A DNA stretch of 47,874 nucleotides from Comamonas sp. (GTDB taxonomy: Bacteria; Pseudomonadota; Gammaproteobacteria; Burkholderiales; Burkholderiaceae_C). The notes below the pieces were generated by a model. It worked only from the letters and a program-made list of their open reading frames with translations. It was not told where the DNA came from and made no database searches. Numbering within the stretch: position 1 is the first letter of the stretch; each line of letters starts with the position of its first letter. The stretch lies in the NCBI GenBank assembly GCA_028690035.1, contig JAQVCA010000012.1:1-47874 (forward strand), in the 5' to 3' direction. This document shows, piece after piece, positions 25,601-32,892 of the stretch. The position numbers were made by a program, and so were the translations under genes.

Positions 25601-28600
25601 TCTGGTTGCCGATCAGATCTTGCTGCGTGAAGGTGCTGTTCACACCCAGCACCTCGCCGGCATCCGCATGGCCGTTGCCGTCGATATCCCGGAACAGGGT
25701 GCCCTGTCCGGTCGCCGCCGTGATGGTGTAGGTCAGCGCCGTGGTGGCGCTGTCGCTGTCGGTGGTGTTCAGCTGTGCAGTGCCAAGAGTGGCCGTTGCG
25801 CCATCGCTGAGCGTGATCCCCAGATTGGTGGCCAGCACTGGCGCGGAATCCTCTGCGGTAATGGTCACCGTGCGCGCAATCTCCAGGCTGGCGCTATCGA
25901 TGCCGCCATCCGCTGTGCCACCGCTGTCCTGAATCCGGGTCAGGGTGATGACCCGATGCGTGGTGGTCGGCGCGTTGCTGCTGTTGCGGTAGGCCAGCGT
26001 GTTGACCAGTGCCTCAGCCTGCGCGGTGCTGAGGCCGGCGTGGCTCAGCGTCACGGTAGCGGTGCCGCCTGTGACGCTGACCGCATAGCTCAGGCCCGCC
26101 ACGGTGGGCGATCCGGTGTTCATCGCGGTGGTGTTGGTGGCCACCAGGGCGATCTCGACGTTGTTGACCTTGAGCTTTTCATCCAAACCATCGGCAACCC
26201 CGGTGACAGTCAGCACCAGCTGCTGGATGCTCTGCGGGTCCCCGGTGGTATCGCCCGTCCCGACCGCCGCGCCGCTGAACAGGTTCACCGCCGTTCCATC
26301 CGCCTCACTGAAGGCGACCGCGGTGGCGGTGCTCGCCGTCGTCAGCGTTGGTGCATCGTTGGTCGGCGTGACGGTGAGGCTGAAGGTGGCTTGCGGCGCG
26401 GTGACGCCGTTTTCCAGTCCGTCCTCAAGCTGGAAGCCGAACGCATCCGCAGTGTTGTCGTCCCCGCCGTGCTGGTACTTGATCAGGCCACTTGCCACAT
26501 CCGCCTGCGTGAAGGTCGCGCCGAGGCCGATCTTTTCACCCGCATCGATCTCGTTGTTGCGGTTCGCGTCGCGGAACAGGGTGCCGTTGGTCGTTGCCCC
26601 CTTCGTGTCGATCGTGCTGATGCGGTAGATCAGCGTGGACGGATCGTCGTCCACATCGGTCGGATTCAAATCCGTCGTCGTGAAGAGATAGCTGCCACCT
26701 TCGGCGATGGTCGCGGCGCGGTCGCCACCGATCACGGGCGCATCGTTCATCGGCACCACGGCAAGGATGGTCTTGGCGCTGACCCCGGCGTTCTGCACGT
26801 CCGCGACGGAAACCGTCACTGCGCGGTTGCCCACCGTGGGGTTTTGCGAGCTGTTGACGTACTGCACCGCACGCAAACCGAGTTGCATGTTCTCGGCGGA
26901 TACGCCATTAGCGGGATCGTTCGCGCTGAGGGTCAGGGTCTGGCTGTCGTTGCCGGTGACGGTGATGCCACGGCCGTTCAGTAAGGTCACCAGATCGGTG
27001 CTGACAAACAGCTTTTCTGCCGTGGTGTCCGGCGCGGTACCCAGCTCCAGTTTCACGGTCTTGATATTGACCGCCTGGTTGTCCAGGCTGGCGGTGGGCG
27101 CCGCCACGGCCACGCCGGGGCTGTCTTCGGTGTAGGTGGCGCTGTGGTCGCGCCCGGTGGCGGAGCCGTTCAGGTCCACCACCGTGGTCCAGGGGGTTTG
27201 CACCGTGGCAGTGGCAGACGTGGACGCAACGCGGTCGCCCACTGCCTCGCCCACCGTCAGGGCGCCGTCGGTCACCGTGACGGTGACGGTGCGCTCGCCG
27301 GTGGCAGCGTTGGGGTTGCTGTTGATGTAGTACACCGACTGCAAGGCAGTCTGGTAGTCGGCCCAGGTGCCCTTGCCGGTCAAGCTCAGCGTCGTGCCGC
27401 CATTGCCCGCAATGGTGATGGCGCCCTGGCTACCGGTGTAGGTGACCGCATCGGTGCCCGATGCGCCGCCGGTCTTGAACGACAGGGTCTCGAAGGTGGT
27501 GCCAAACAGGTTGTCCACTGCGCCCGCGCTCAGCGACACCGTGGCGCCGGTGAGGTAGTCCACGTTATCGCTGGCCAGCTTGTCCACGTCGGCAATCGTG
27601 ACATCGCTGTCCACCACCGCCACCGCCGCGCCCCGGGGGCGGAAGGTGGTGGTGAAGCTGGTGCCGCCAGCCGAGGCATCCAGGTCCAGCGTCGGCGCGT
27701 CGTTGACATCCGTGACGGTGATGGTGGCCACGTCACCCGCCGTGGAGAACGCCGAGCTGCCGCCGCGCTTGGCATCCGACACGTCTGCCGGGCTGCCCGC
27801 CGCCCCCGAGGACCCGTCCCAGAGGTAATAGCTGAAGGTGGCGGTGGTGCCGTTCTTCTCATCGGGCACGAAGCGGATGCTGTCGGTGCTGGCCAGCAGC
27901 AGCGCCCCAGATTCAGAAACGGTGCTCACGTCCGTCCAAGTACCGCTGCCGATCTTGTATTGCCACTTGCCCCCATCGGCTGGGCCATTGTTGGCCGTGG
28001 CATAAATGGCTACGCCCATACCGCCCGAGGTGTCCACATCGGTGACCACGCTCTTGGTGTTGTCGGTGGGGTTGGTTCCATCGACTGCGCGCACCAAGGC
28101 GCTGATCAGGCTACCAGGATTGTTCGCATCGTCGGTGGCATCTTCAGTGATGGTGGTGAGCGCCGGGGCGCTGTCAGTGCCGTTTTGCAGCACTGGCGCG
28201 TCGTTGGTGCCGTTAAGCGTGATGGTCAACACGCCGATATCGGACTTCGAGGTGCCGTCGGTGACGGTGTAGTTGAAGGCGTCGGTGACATTTTGGCCCA
28301 CCTTGAGCGCCTGCACATTGGCCGCCGACTGGTTGACGGCGTAGGTGTAGGCGCCGTCAGCGGCGGTGATGGTCAGCGTGCCATAGGTGCCCGCGACCGT
28401 GTAGGTGCCATTGGCTTCCAGCACGCCAGCTTCGCCCAGGCCCTCTTGATCACCGGTGCGAAGCCCGGTGACGGTCTTGGTGTCGCTGGGGTTGAGGTCG
28501 GTATCGTTGTCCAGTACGTTGCCGCTGGCGTTGCTGCCGCCGGTGCCGGGATCGCCACCGGCTTCGGTGGCTGTGCCGGTGTCGTTGACGGCCTCGGGTG

Positions 28601-31600
28601 GCATGGCGCCCAATTGGATCTGGGTGCTGGTGCCGGTGACGGTCTCGGCGGTGCCTTCGTTGTCGGTGTAGGTCACCTTGACGGTCACAAACTTGCCGCC
28701 GTCTTCGGTGGTTAGCGTGTAGGAGCTGAAATTACCCCCGATCGACGTCGTCTGCGCACCCGAGCTATCACCCCGGTACCACTGGTAGGTGGGGGTGACG
28801 CCAAAGAGGCCATTGCTGTCGCTCAAAGACGCCACCAGTGTGGCGCCGGGCTGGGTGGCGCCATTGATCTCGACCTTACCTGCAAGGTTGAGTGCGGGCA
28901 CCGTCAGCGCGTTCGAGACTGGGTCCTCGGCAAAACCGCCATCGTCGTTGTAGAACGCCTGCACGCGCAGCTGTTGCTTGGATTCGGCCTGGGTGACGGT
29001 GAAGGTGTTGCTGGTGGCGTTGCCAATGTCGCTCCAGTTGTTTCCGTCGCTGGACTTCTGCCACTGGTAGGTGACGGTGCCGGTCAGGCCGTCGGCATCG
29101 GTGGGGATTGCTGCCGTGAGGGTAGCGTTGAGCGCGGGTGTGCCACTGATGCTGACCGTGCCCGTGGTGTTGGCTGCTGCCGCGCCGTTGGCGGTATCGG
29201 TCAGGTTGAGGGTGAAGGTGGTTTCGCCCGCTGCACCCGAGGCATCGGTGCCGATCACCTTCAGGTTCAGGTAGGGCAGGCCCGCAGGCGGATTGCCGCT
29301 GAACGTGTGGGTGGCGGCATTGAAGCTCAGCCAGCTGGGCAAGTCGCTGCCATCGGCCAGCGTGGCACTGTAGGTGATGGTCTCGGCTTCGGCATCGGTG
29401 AACAGGTTGTTGCCTGTGCCATCGACATCCAGTTCCCACAAGGCATTGCTGGCATGGGTGACATCGGACAGCTTGGTAGCTACCGGCGCATCGTTGACTG
29501 GCGTCACCGCGATGCTGGTGGTGCCGATGTTGCTGAAGTTGGCGCCGTCGTTCACCTGCCACAACAAGGTGCGGCTGTTGCCGGGGTTGTCGCTGCTGGA
29601 ATAGAAGGTGACGGCCTTGAGCGCAGCTTCCCATTGGGCCAGGGTGGCGGAGTTGCTGGCTGAGGCCAGTATGAGCAGGCCATTGGTCGCGTTGTATGTC
29701 GCGAGGATGTTGCCGTAAGTGGAGCTGGGGTTCGAGCTGTTGGGGTTAGCGAACGCCAGCAGGTCGCCATCGACCTTGCCCTCGCTAATGAACACCTTGG
29801 CGCTGGCCAGGGTGAGGCTGTCACTATAGGCAATCGCCAGTGCAGGGGCCAGCGCCTTGGGCGCGGCGTTTTCGGTATAGGCCGCATTGCCTGCAATGGC
29901 CAGCCCCGGGAGAGTGGTATCCGGGTTAGGTGCTGTCACAGCTCCAGGATCAGGGTTCTCATCAGAATTGGGTTGAACCAGCGTGACCGTGAAGGTGTCG
30001 CTCACGCTACCTGTGCCATCCGAAGCGGTGATCTTGATGTTGAGCGGCAGCGGTGCCGTGGCGGTGGGTTCGCCGCTGAGCGTGCGCGAGCCTTCGTTGA
30101 AGATCAGCCAGTTGGAGGGCTTGGTGGCATCAGCCCCAGTTGCGTTGGTGATGGTGTCAATCACATTGCCCGAGCCATCCACCACCTGAACGGTGTAAGT
30201 CAGGTTCGTGCCGTCGGCATCGGTGAAGATGTCGGCGGGGATCTGGTAGCTCCAGCTGCCGTTGCCGTTGAAGGTCTGGTCGGGGATCGGATCAAGGCCC
30301 GCCTTCACCACCGGCGTGTCGTTGGTGCCGGTGTAGGTGATGGTCAGGCCCTGGCTGGCGGTGGCACCGGCCGAGTCGGTGATGCTGAAGTCAAAAACGT
30401 CGGTGGCGGTTTGCCCGTGGTTCAACGCGTTGATGGCGGTGAAATTGCTGGGGGTGTAAGTCCAGACCTTGGTGCTGGTGTTCAGCTCCAGCGTTCCGAA
30501 GAAGCCGGATTTGGTGATGGTGGTGACGCCGGCGTTCGTGGTGGCCGTGCCGCCGCGAATGCCGTAGGTGACGTCGGTGCCGTCCTCCACATCGCTGACG
30601 GCCAGGGTGCCGGTGAGGGCACCCGAATCGGTGGTGACGCTGCTGTCGAGCGCAGCGGTTTCGGTCAGGCTGGCTGCGCCGGCAGCGCTGTCGAATTTAG
30701 GCAAATCATTGACCGCCGCCACGCTGGTGGTGAGGCTCACCGCATTGGTGGACGCGGCGGAGCTGGCGGTGTTCACCGTGGTGTCGAACGTGACCTTGGT
30801 ACTGCCGCTGGTAAAGCTTGCCTGGGTGTTGTCCAGCAGTTTGACCGACAGCTCGCCGGGCGTGCCGTTCCAGTTGGCGGCCGGCGCAAAGCGCAACTGG
30901 GTGGTGGTGGACAGTACCAGGCCTGCCGTAGCGCTGACGGCGCCAATGGCGTGCCAGCTGGCGCCGCTGTCGGTGCTGTACTCCCAGGCGCCTTCGGTGG
31001 AGGTTGAGGCGTTGCCCACCACCACAATGCCGCTCATCGTGGCGCCGCTGTCCACATCGGTGAAGCGCGTGCCAAACAGGCTGTTGACGGTAGCGCCAGG
31101 GTTGGTGGCGCTGGTCTCGTCTTCGCGGATGGCGGGCAGGCTGACCTTGGTGGTGTCCGAGGTGATGACCGGCGCATCGTTCACCGCCGTGATGTTGACG
31201 TTGATGGCCGAGCCCAAAGGCAGGTAGCTGCCCATCGCACTGTCTTTGTAGCTGACGGCGATGTTGGCGGCAGGACTGCCGTTGTCGTTGAGTGCGCCGG
31301 TGTACTGGATGCGGTTGGCGGTATCCAGATAGGCGCTCACAGCCGCTGGCGTGCCGGTCAAGGTCAGGGTGTCGGAGCCACTGCCCGCCACGGCAACCCC
31401 GTTTGCGCCATTCGCTGCCAAAGTACCCTCGCTGGCAGCCAGCTTGAGGATGAAGGTGTCGCTGGGGTCTTGGTCGCTGAAGCCGAGGGCCGACAGGTCT
31501 ACATCAACGGTCGCCTCTTCCGTGGTCGCGATGCTGGTGGGCAGGCTGCCGCTGGTGGTGGGCAGGTCGTTGACGTTGGTGACGTTGATGGTCAGCGTTT

Positions 31601-32777
31601 GCTCGTCATACCGCGTCTGGCCGTTGAAGACGCCGTCGGTGACGCGCACCGTGACCTGGTAGCTGTTGTTGGCGTCGCTGTCGGTGGGGGTTTCAAAGTT
31701 GGGGCTGGTCTTGAAGGTCAGTACGCCATTGGCGCTATTAATATTGAAGCTATTAGCGTCCGCCCCACCTGCGATAGAGTAGGTTTGGCTATCGCCGCTG
31801 TCGTCATCGCTGGCGGTGACGGTGGTGACTGCTGCGGTGCCGTTTTCAGCGTAGTTGATGCTGGCAGTGGTACCGCCGCCGTTGCTGGTGATGACCGGCC
31901 TGGCCTGCACCGTTAAGGTAGAAGAGGACGATGCAGCAGCCTCGGTGGGGGTGTCACCTGCCATGCTGCCATATTCAACGACGTAATACTTGAGTTTGCC
32001 AGCGGCAGCGCCGGCTCCTGGGAGGTCATTCCATTTGCCTGGTGATCCGCCACTGACATAAAACTGTCCGTAATCCTCCCCTTCGGAAGATCCCGAGTGG
32101 TTGGTGCTGTTGTTGGGTTCATTGGAATTCCAGTTGTGGTATCGGCTGCTAACCGTCACGCCTGTTGAGCCATTCCAGTACCAAAATTCCTGGCCAGCTT
32201 CAGGCCCGGTGTCCCACTTCCAACGACCTTCCATGTCCTTGTCGGTAGCGCCAATCCAGGCATCGGCGGGCAGTTTGTTCAGGATGAACTCGTTTTCTTT
32301 CGCACTGGTGATGGTGGCCAGGTAACCCTGCAGGCCGTTGAACTTGAGTGACGCAGAAGCCGCTGCTGCCTTGGCTTCCTGCCAACCAATGCCCCCCGAG
32401 GAATAGATTGCCTGGTAGTAATGCCCGTTGTCGGGGTTGTAGGCGCTCCCTGCCTTGACGGCGCTGATTCGAAGCGTTCCCGAGCCTGCAGCGTTGCTAT
32501 TGAATGCTTGCAGTGATTGCAAGGCAGCGTTGACCTGATCTTGTGTGCCTTCAAACGCAATGCTGGTGGCAGAGCCGTTGTACAGATTGCCGTACCCTTG
32601 AGTAATAGCATTAACGCCGGTGCTGCTGTTGGCCAGCTTGATCGTCGTGCCACTGCCCACTTCCACCACGATGCGTACGGTGCCCGTGAATCCTGCCACC
32701 GGCCCGGCGCTGTACACATTGGTCCACTCATTGACGATGATGTTGGTGTTGCTGGGGTTTTGGATGGAAGTGGCCAT
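19641..32777 (-). CDS. Giant RTX adhesin: C-type lectin, cadherin/Ig-like repeats, SwmB, RTX repeats
   Basis: This 4378-residue surface protein starts at the ATG at 32775-32777 (CAGGAT upstream). Residues about 125-271 form a C-type lectin-like domain (GYLATITSAKENEFI, WIGATDKDMEGRWKW, EPNN, GKWNDLP, YYVVEYG). Many cadherin, VCBS and CSPG-type repeats follow (YAENGTAAVTTVTA; NDAPVI; GTLFRDANRN). A SwmB-like domain is near 3550-3670, a Gly/Ser/Thr-rich linker at 3671-3750, RTX nonapeptides near 3980-4026 (GGAGNDTVGSGSGNDVLYG), and two C-terminal copies of the domain shared with the two neighbouring proteins. There is no Sec signal. Such proteins are Ca-binding and exported by type I systems, and usually mediate adhesion or biofilm formation. 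The gene is divergent from a histidine kinase. The lectin domain at the N-terminus, not near the C-terminal tip, is unusual. Confidence 0.9.
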   Translation of the reverse strand: MATSIQNPSNTNIIVNEWTNVYSAGPVAGFTGTVRIVVEVGSGTTIKLANSSTGVNAITQGYGNLYNGSATSIAFEGTQDQVNAALQSLQAFNSNAAGSGTLRISAVKAGSAYNPDNGHYYQAIYSSGGIGWQEAKAAAASASLKFNGLQGYLATITSAKENEFILNKLPADAWIGATDKDMEGRWKWDTGPEAGQEFWYWNGSTGVTVSSRYHNWNSNEPNNSTNHSGSSEGEDYGQFYVSGGSPGKWNDLPGAGAAAGKLKYYVVEYGSMAGDTPTEAAASSSSTLTVQARPVITSNGGGTTASINYAENGTAAVTTVTASDDDSGDSQTYSIAGGADANSFNINSANGVLTFKTSPNFETPTDSDANNSYQVTVRVTDGVFNGQTRYDEQTLTINVTNVNDLPTTSGSLPTSIATTEEATVDVDLSALGFSDQDPSDTFILKLAASEGTLAANGANGVAVAGSGSDTLTLTGTPAAVSAYLDTANRIQYTGALNDNGSPAANIAVSYKDSAMGSYLPLGSAINVNITAVNDAPVITSDTTKVSLPAIREDETSATNPGATVNSLFGTRFTDVDSGATMSGIVVVGNASTSTEGAWEYSTDSGASWHAIGAVSATAGLVLSTTTQLRFAPAANWNGTPGELSVKLLDNTQASFTSGSTKVTFDTTVNTASSAASTNAVSLTTSVAAVNDLPKFDSAAGAASLTETAALDSSVTTDSGALTGTLAVSDVEDGTDVTYGIRGGTATTNAGVTTITKSGFFGTLELNTSTKVWTYTPSNFTAINALNHGQTATDVFDFSITDSAGATASQGLTITYTGTNDTPVVKAGLDPIPDQTFNGNGSWSYQIPADIFTDADGTNLTYTVQVVDGSGNVIDTITNATGADATKPSNWLIFNEGSRTLSGEPTATAPLPLNIKITASDGTGSVSDTFTVTLVQPNSDENPDPGAVTAPNPDTTLPGLAIAGNAAYTENAAPKALAPALAIAYSDSLTLASAKVFISEGKVDGDLLAFANPNSSNPSSTYGNILATYNATNGLLILASASNSATLAQWEAALKAVTFYSSSDNPGNSRTLLWQVNDGANFSNIGTTSIAVTPVNDAPVATKLSDVTHASNALWELDVDGTGNNLFTDAEAETITYSATLADGSDLPSWLSFNAATHTFSGNPPAGLPYLNLKVIGTDASGAAGETTFTLNLTDTANGAAAANTTGTVSISGTPALNATLTAAIPTDADGLTGTVTYQWQKSSDGNNWSDIGNATSNTFTVTQAESKQQLRVQAFYNDDGGFAEDPVSNALTVPALNLAGKVEINGATQPGATLVASLSDSNGLFGVTPTYQWYRGDSSGAQTTSIGGNFSSYTLTTEDGGKFVTVKVTYTDNEGTAETVTGTSTQIQLGAMPPEAVNDTGTATEAGGDPGTGGSNASGNVLDNDTDLNPSDTKTVTGLRTGDQEGLGEAGVLEANGTYTVAGTYGTLTITAADGAYTYAVNQSAANVQALKVGQNVTDAFNYTVTDGTSKSDIGVLTITLNGTNDAPVLQNGTDSAPALTTITEDATDDANNPGSLISALVRAVDGTNPTDNTKSVVTDVDTSGGMGVAIYATANNGPADGGKWQYKIGSGTWTDVSTVSESGALLLASTDSIRFVPDEKNGTTATFSYYLWDGSSGAAGSPADVSDAKRGGSSAFSTAGDVATITVTDVNDAPTLDLDASAGGTSFTTTFRPRGAAVAVVDSDVTIADVDKLASDNVDYLTGATVSLSAGAVDNLFGTTFETLSFKTGGASGTDAVTYTGSQGAITIAGNGGTTLSLTGKGTWADYQTALQSVYYINSNPNAATGERTVTVTVTDGALTVGEAVGDRVASTSATATVQTPWTTVVDLNGSATGRDHSATYTEDSPGVAVAAPTASLDNQAVNIKTVKLELGTAPDTTAEKLFVSTDLVTLLNGRGITVTGNDSQTLTLSANDPANGVSAENMQLGLRAVQYVNSSQNPTVGNRAVTVSVADVQNAGVSAKTILAVVPMNDAPVIGGDRAATIAEGGSYLFTTTDLNPTDVDDDPSTLIYRISTIDTKGATTNGTLFRDANRNNEIDAGEKIGLGATFTQADVASGLIKYQHGGDDNTADAFGFQLEDGLENGVTAPQATFSLTVTPTNDAPTLTTASTATAVAFSEADGTAVNLFSGAAVGTGDTTGDPQSIQQLVLTVTGVADGLDEKLKVNNVEIALVATNTTAMNTGSPTVAGLSYAVSVTGGTATVTLSHAGLSTAQAEALVNTLAYRNSSNAPTTTHRVITLTRIQDSGGTADGGIDSASLEIARTVTITAEDSAPVLATNLGITLSDGATATLGTAQLNTTDSDSATTALTYTITAATGQGTLFRDIDGNGHADAGEVLGVNSTFTQQDLIGNQIKYLHTGSLGADSFQFTVADATTLLTEATFAITVNAAGAAPGVSGGGTTTASTSGGARLFPDVTVRPPEGNTVQSLSFTVTGVQDGNQETLNIHGQQLAMAATTAPNHFFGTDGNQYIVKENSTGSFTVTVVDTAAPGFTGPQAEALIESVTLSNAAVPPTPGTRKVTLDSVVNQAADGTATTTDAPNITSVVNINTAIQPFTMPAPDVPTPPAGSTIQTLSFSVTGVQDGASEVLKINGQDIPLVPGTTTIDGILYTVAVDGSGNATVSVTDPTAPGWSETDAETLLGNITYVNNATPPTSGERGISLTSVTPVDGTGTAGTPQTVSGQGTTVSPTNGAATTPMAGDALPDIADTSTVDSLTFQVTGVKDGNKEVLTFGTTAVPLVPGSVSTAGGVTPAGTYAVTVVNGTATVVFTPTTNLTEADATALTHSTQYTNTKAPPTGGTREVSLASMQVEAAGGGTSTVSTPNVGSKVLVSPNGSTVPTISGDTAFDVDEGATYTLTTADIDATDSQLAATSLVYKLTSAPGQGQLFRDGNNNGLVNSGEALALNSTFTQAELSAGTIKYRHGGNEPAAESFALSVSNGQATTAPASVTVTVNQANDAPTLSLTAATNPSFTEGGSAATLFSSATASTVEDGQKFTQIKLTVAGVRDATEQLVVDGVTVALTHDTSGTTSANTVGYSVSVTGTTASVTLTHAGATAAQVQSLLTGLAYRNSSDNPTVGTRTIAVTGLTDNGGTDNGGRDSIALNLSSQVTVGASNSAPTLAGDSAITVLEGGSQALTTTDLIGADADTPLSALVYRLTAAPTQGTLFRDLNGNTIHDAGDVTLAAGGTFSHAELLTGKVRYVHDGSESGDSFAIQVNDGALDATAAKTITVTRTPVNDAPVIAHLGSDTMTYPAHEGTLTYRALDVTTSAAAGTPSSGAPNAVVTDVDSTDFANGSLRVSVIFNNNPAADSLRIFNTTGGITTDTTKVYSNGIEIGTYSGGSGTSDLVVTFNSAVTPAVAQALLQSIQFANSETAPALNSRTVRFVLTDGDGGSAQADVNVNIQSNLKPSILNGSGFFIAENTSLVTVLTAENPPGVTGSIAYTISDSTAANNADAALFQVNASNGTLSFKAAPDYETSKDAGTNNVYNVVVRATSSTLNTYTESALTVNVVDVATETVVAGDTAGPAFGFATVNGTSLVLAYTDASNLDATNTPPASAFSVSGNTVTAVAVNATAKTVTLTLANAVVAGQAVTVTYTDPSADNDTLALQDAAGNDAATLASTAVTNVTPSSGGGSTGGSTGGGSTGGGGTTGGGATGGGSTGGSTGGGSTGGGSTGGGGTTGGGATGGGGTTGGETGTGTGTTGGGTSTPTPTPGVTTIDGTSVATSVTSQTGNNGASVTVVSQTIAPVSTTRQEDSTTSNDTLADIPLLVSGGNTLLSIGLPVGVGAITTNTVGATTLSVREQLIAASEPRVDDSTQMQAILERGIDRYTSQLSSEGEVTVRTITLTSGTGLATPPAQAIVISGATGTGELDPLNPNRQEALVIDARALPPGTALKLEKVEFAVVIGPARLEGGEGQNFVVGDGYDQYIVLGPEDDELHGGAGNDTVGSGSGNDVLYGDAGDDVLFGGAGNDVVDGGTGHDTLRLSGSFHEYHVEYAFDRGRFTFADTVALRDDIDTVTAVENFAFSSGAVSNDALVSLLQPTLTAQAQVTALQNGMLQSVGSGAGDDVYLISGALLGQGSNVTITDTQGANRIQLADGLSITSSEVANTALRLTLNSGATVTVLDAHQFTYDVGMNLTAKVGSMDFSFAEFTTGVLGAKQSASGNLQGGAVTIGGQAGQVGQALGNTSAVNNLLLPQPGSAKYVGSGQGDDTYLLSAGTLQAGTAVTLTDVLGKNSIQLAAGLQIASSIVAQDALQLTFANGATVTVLGASAFTFDVGGNLTAGIDNPDVSFKTLVEDTLGAAWPVSAAPTARTYAGAVVVGVADNGTPVAVADL
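21530..21768 (-). repeat. Gly/Ser/Thr-linker tandem repeats within giant adhesin
   Basis: GCCACCAGTGGCACCACCGC and what follows recur at 21591 and 21681, a 90-bp period. Each block contains shorter 12-bp units (TCCGCCAGTGCT). It encodes GGGSTGG-type repeats. It is a likely recombination and length-variation site. Confidence 0.8.
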
Positions 32778-32892
32778 GTGAAATATCCTGAAAGTGCATT
32801 GGGCAGTTAAAAAGCGCGTCAGCGCGCCGTTCAATACACTCTATCGAGCGGTTTTTTTTGAACCCAAAGCAACCCAAATCCTGGAAGTCACT
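32778..32892. promoter_or_regulatory. Divergent promoter region, giant adhesin / histidine kinase
   Basis: These 115 bp separate the two divergent starts. On the minus strand TTGAAC-N18-TTAACT could be a sigma-70 promoter for the adhesin. AGCGCG/CGCGCC forms a small hairpin inside it. Assignment is weak. Confidence 0.3.

Noticed and set aside
20712..28715. Very long plus-strand open frames (945, 1131 and 523 residues) opposite the giant adhesin
   Set aside because: They are antisense to a clearly coding gene, have no recognisable domains and low-complexity His/Arg/Gly composition, and are explained by the GC-rich, Thr/Val/Gly-rich codon use of the adhesin.
32794..32892. Upstream ATG start for the histidine kinase
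   Set aside because: It would begin 17 bp from the divergent adhesin start and places 33 atypical residues before a good signal peptide; the GTG at 32893 has a ribosome site.
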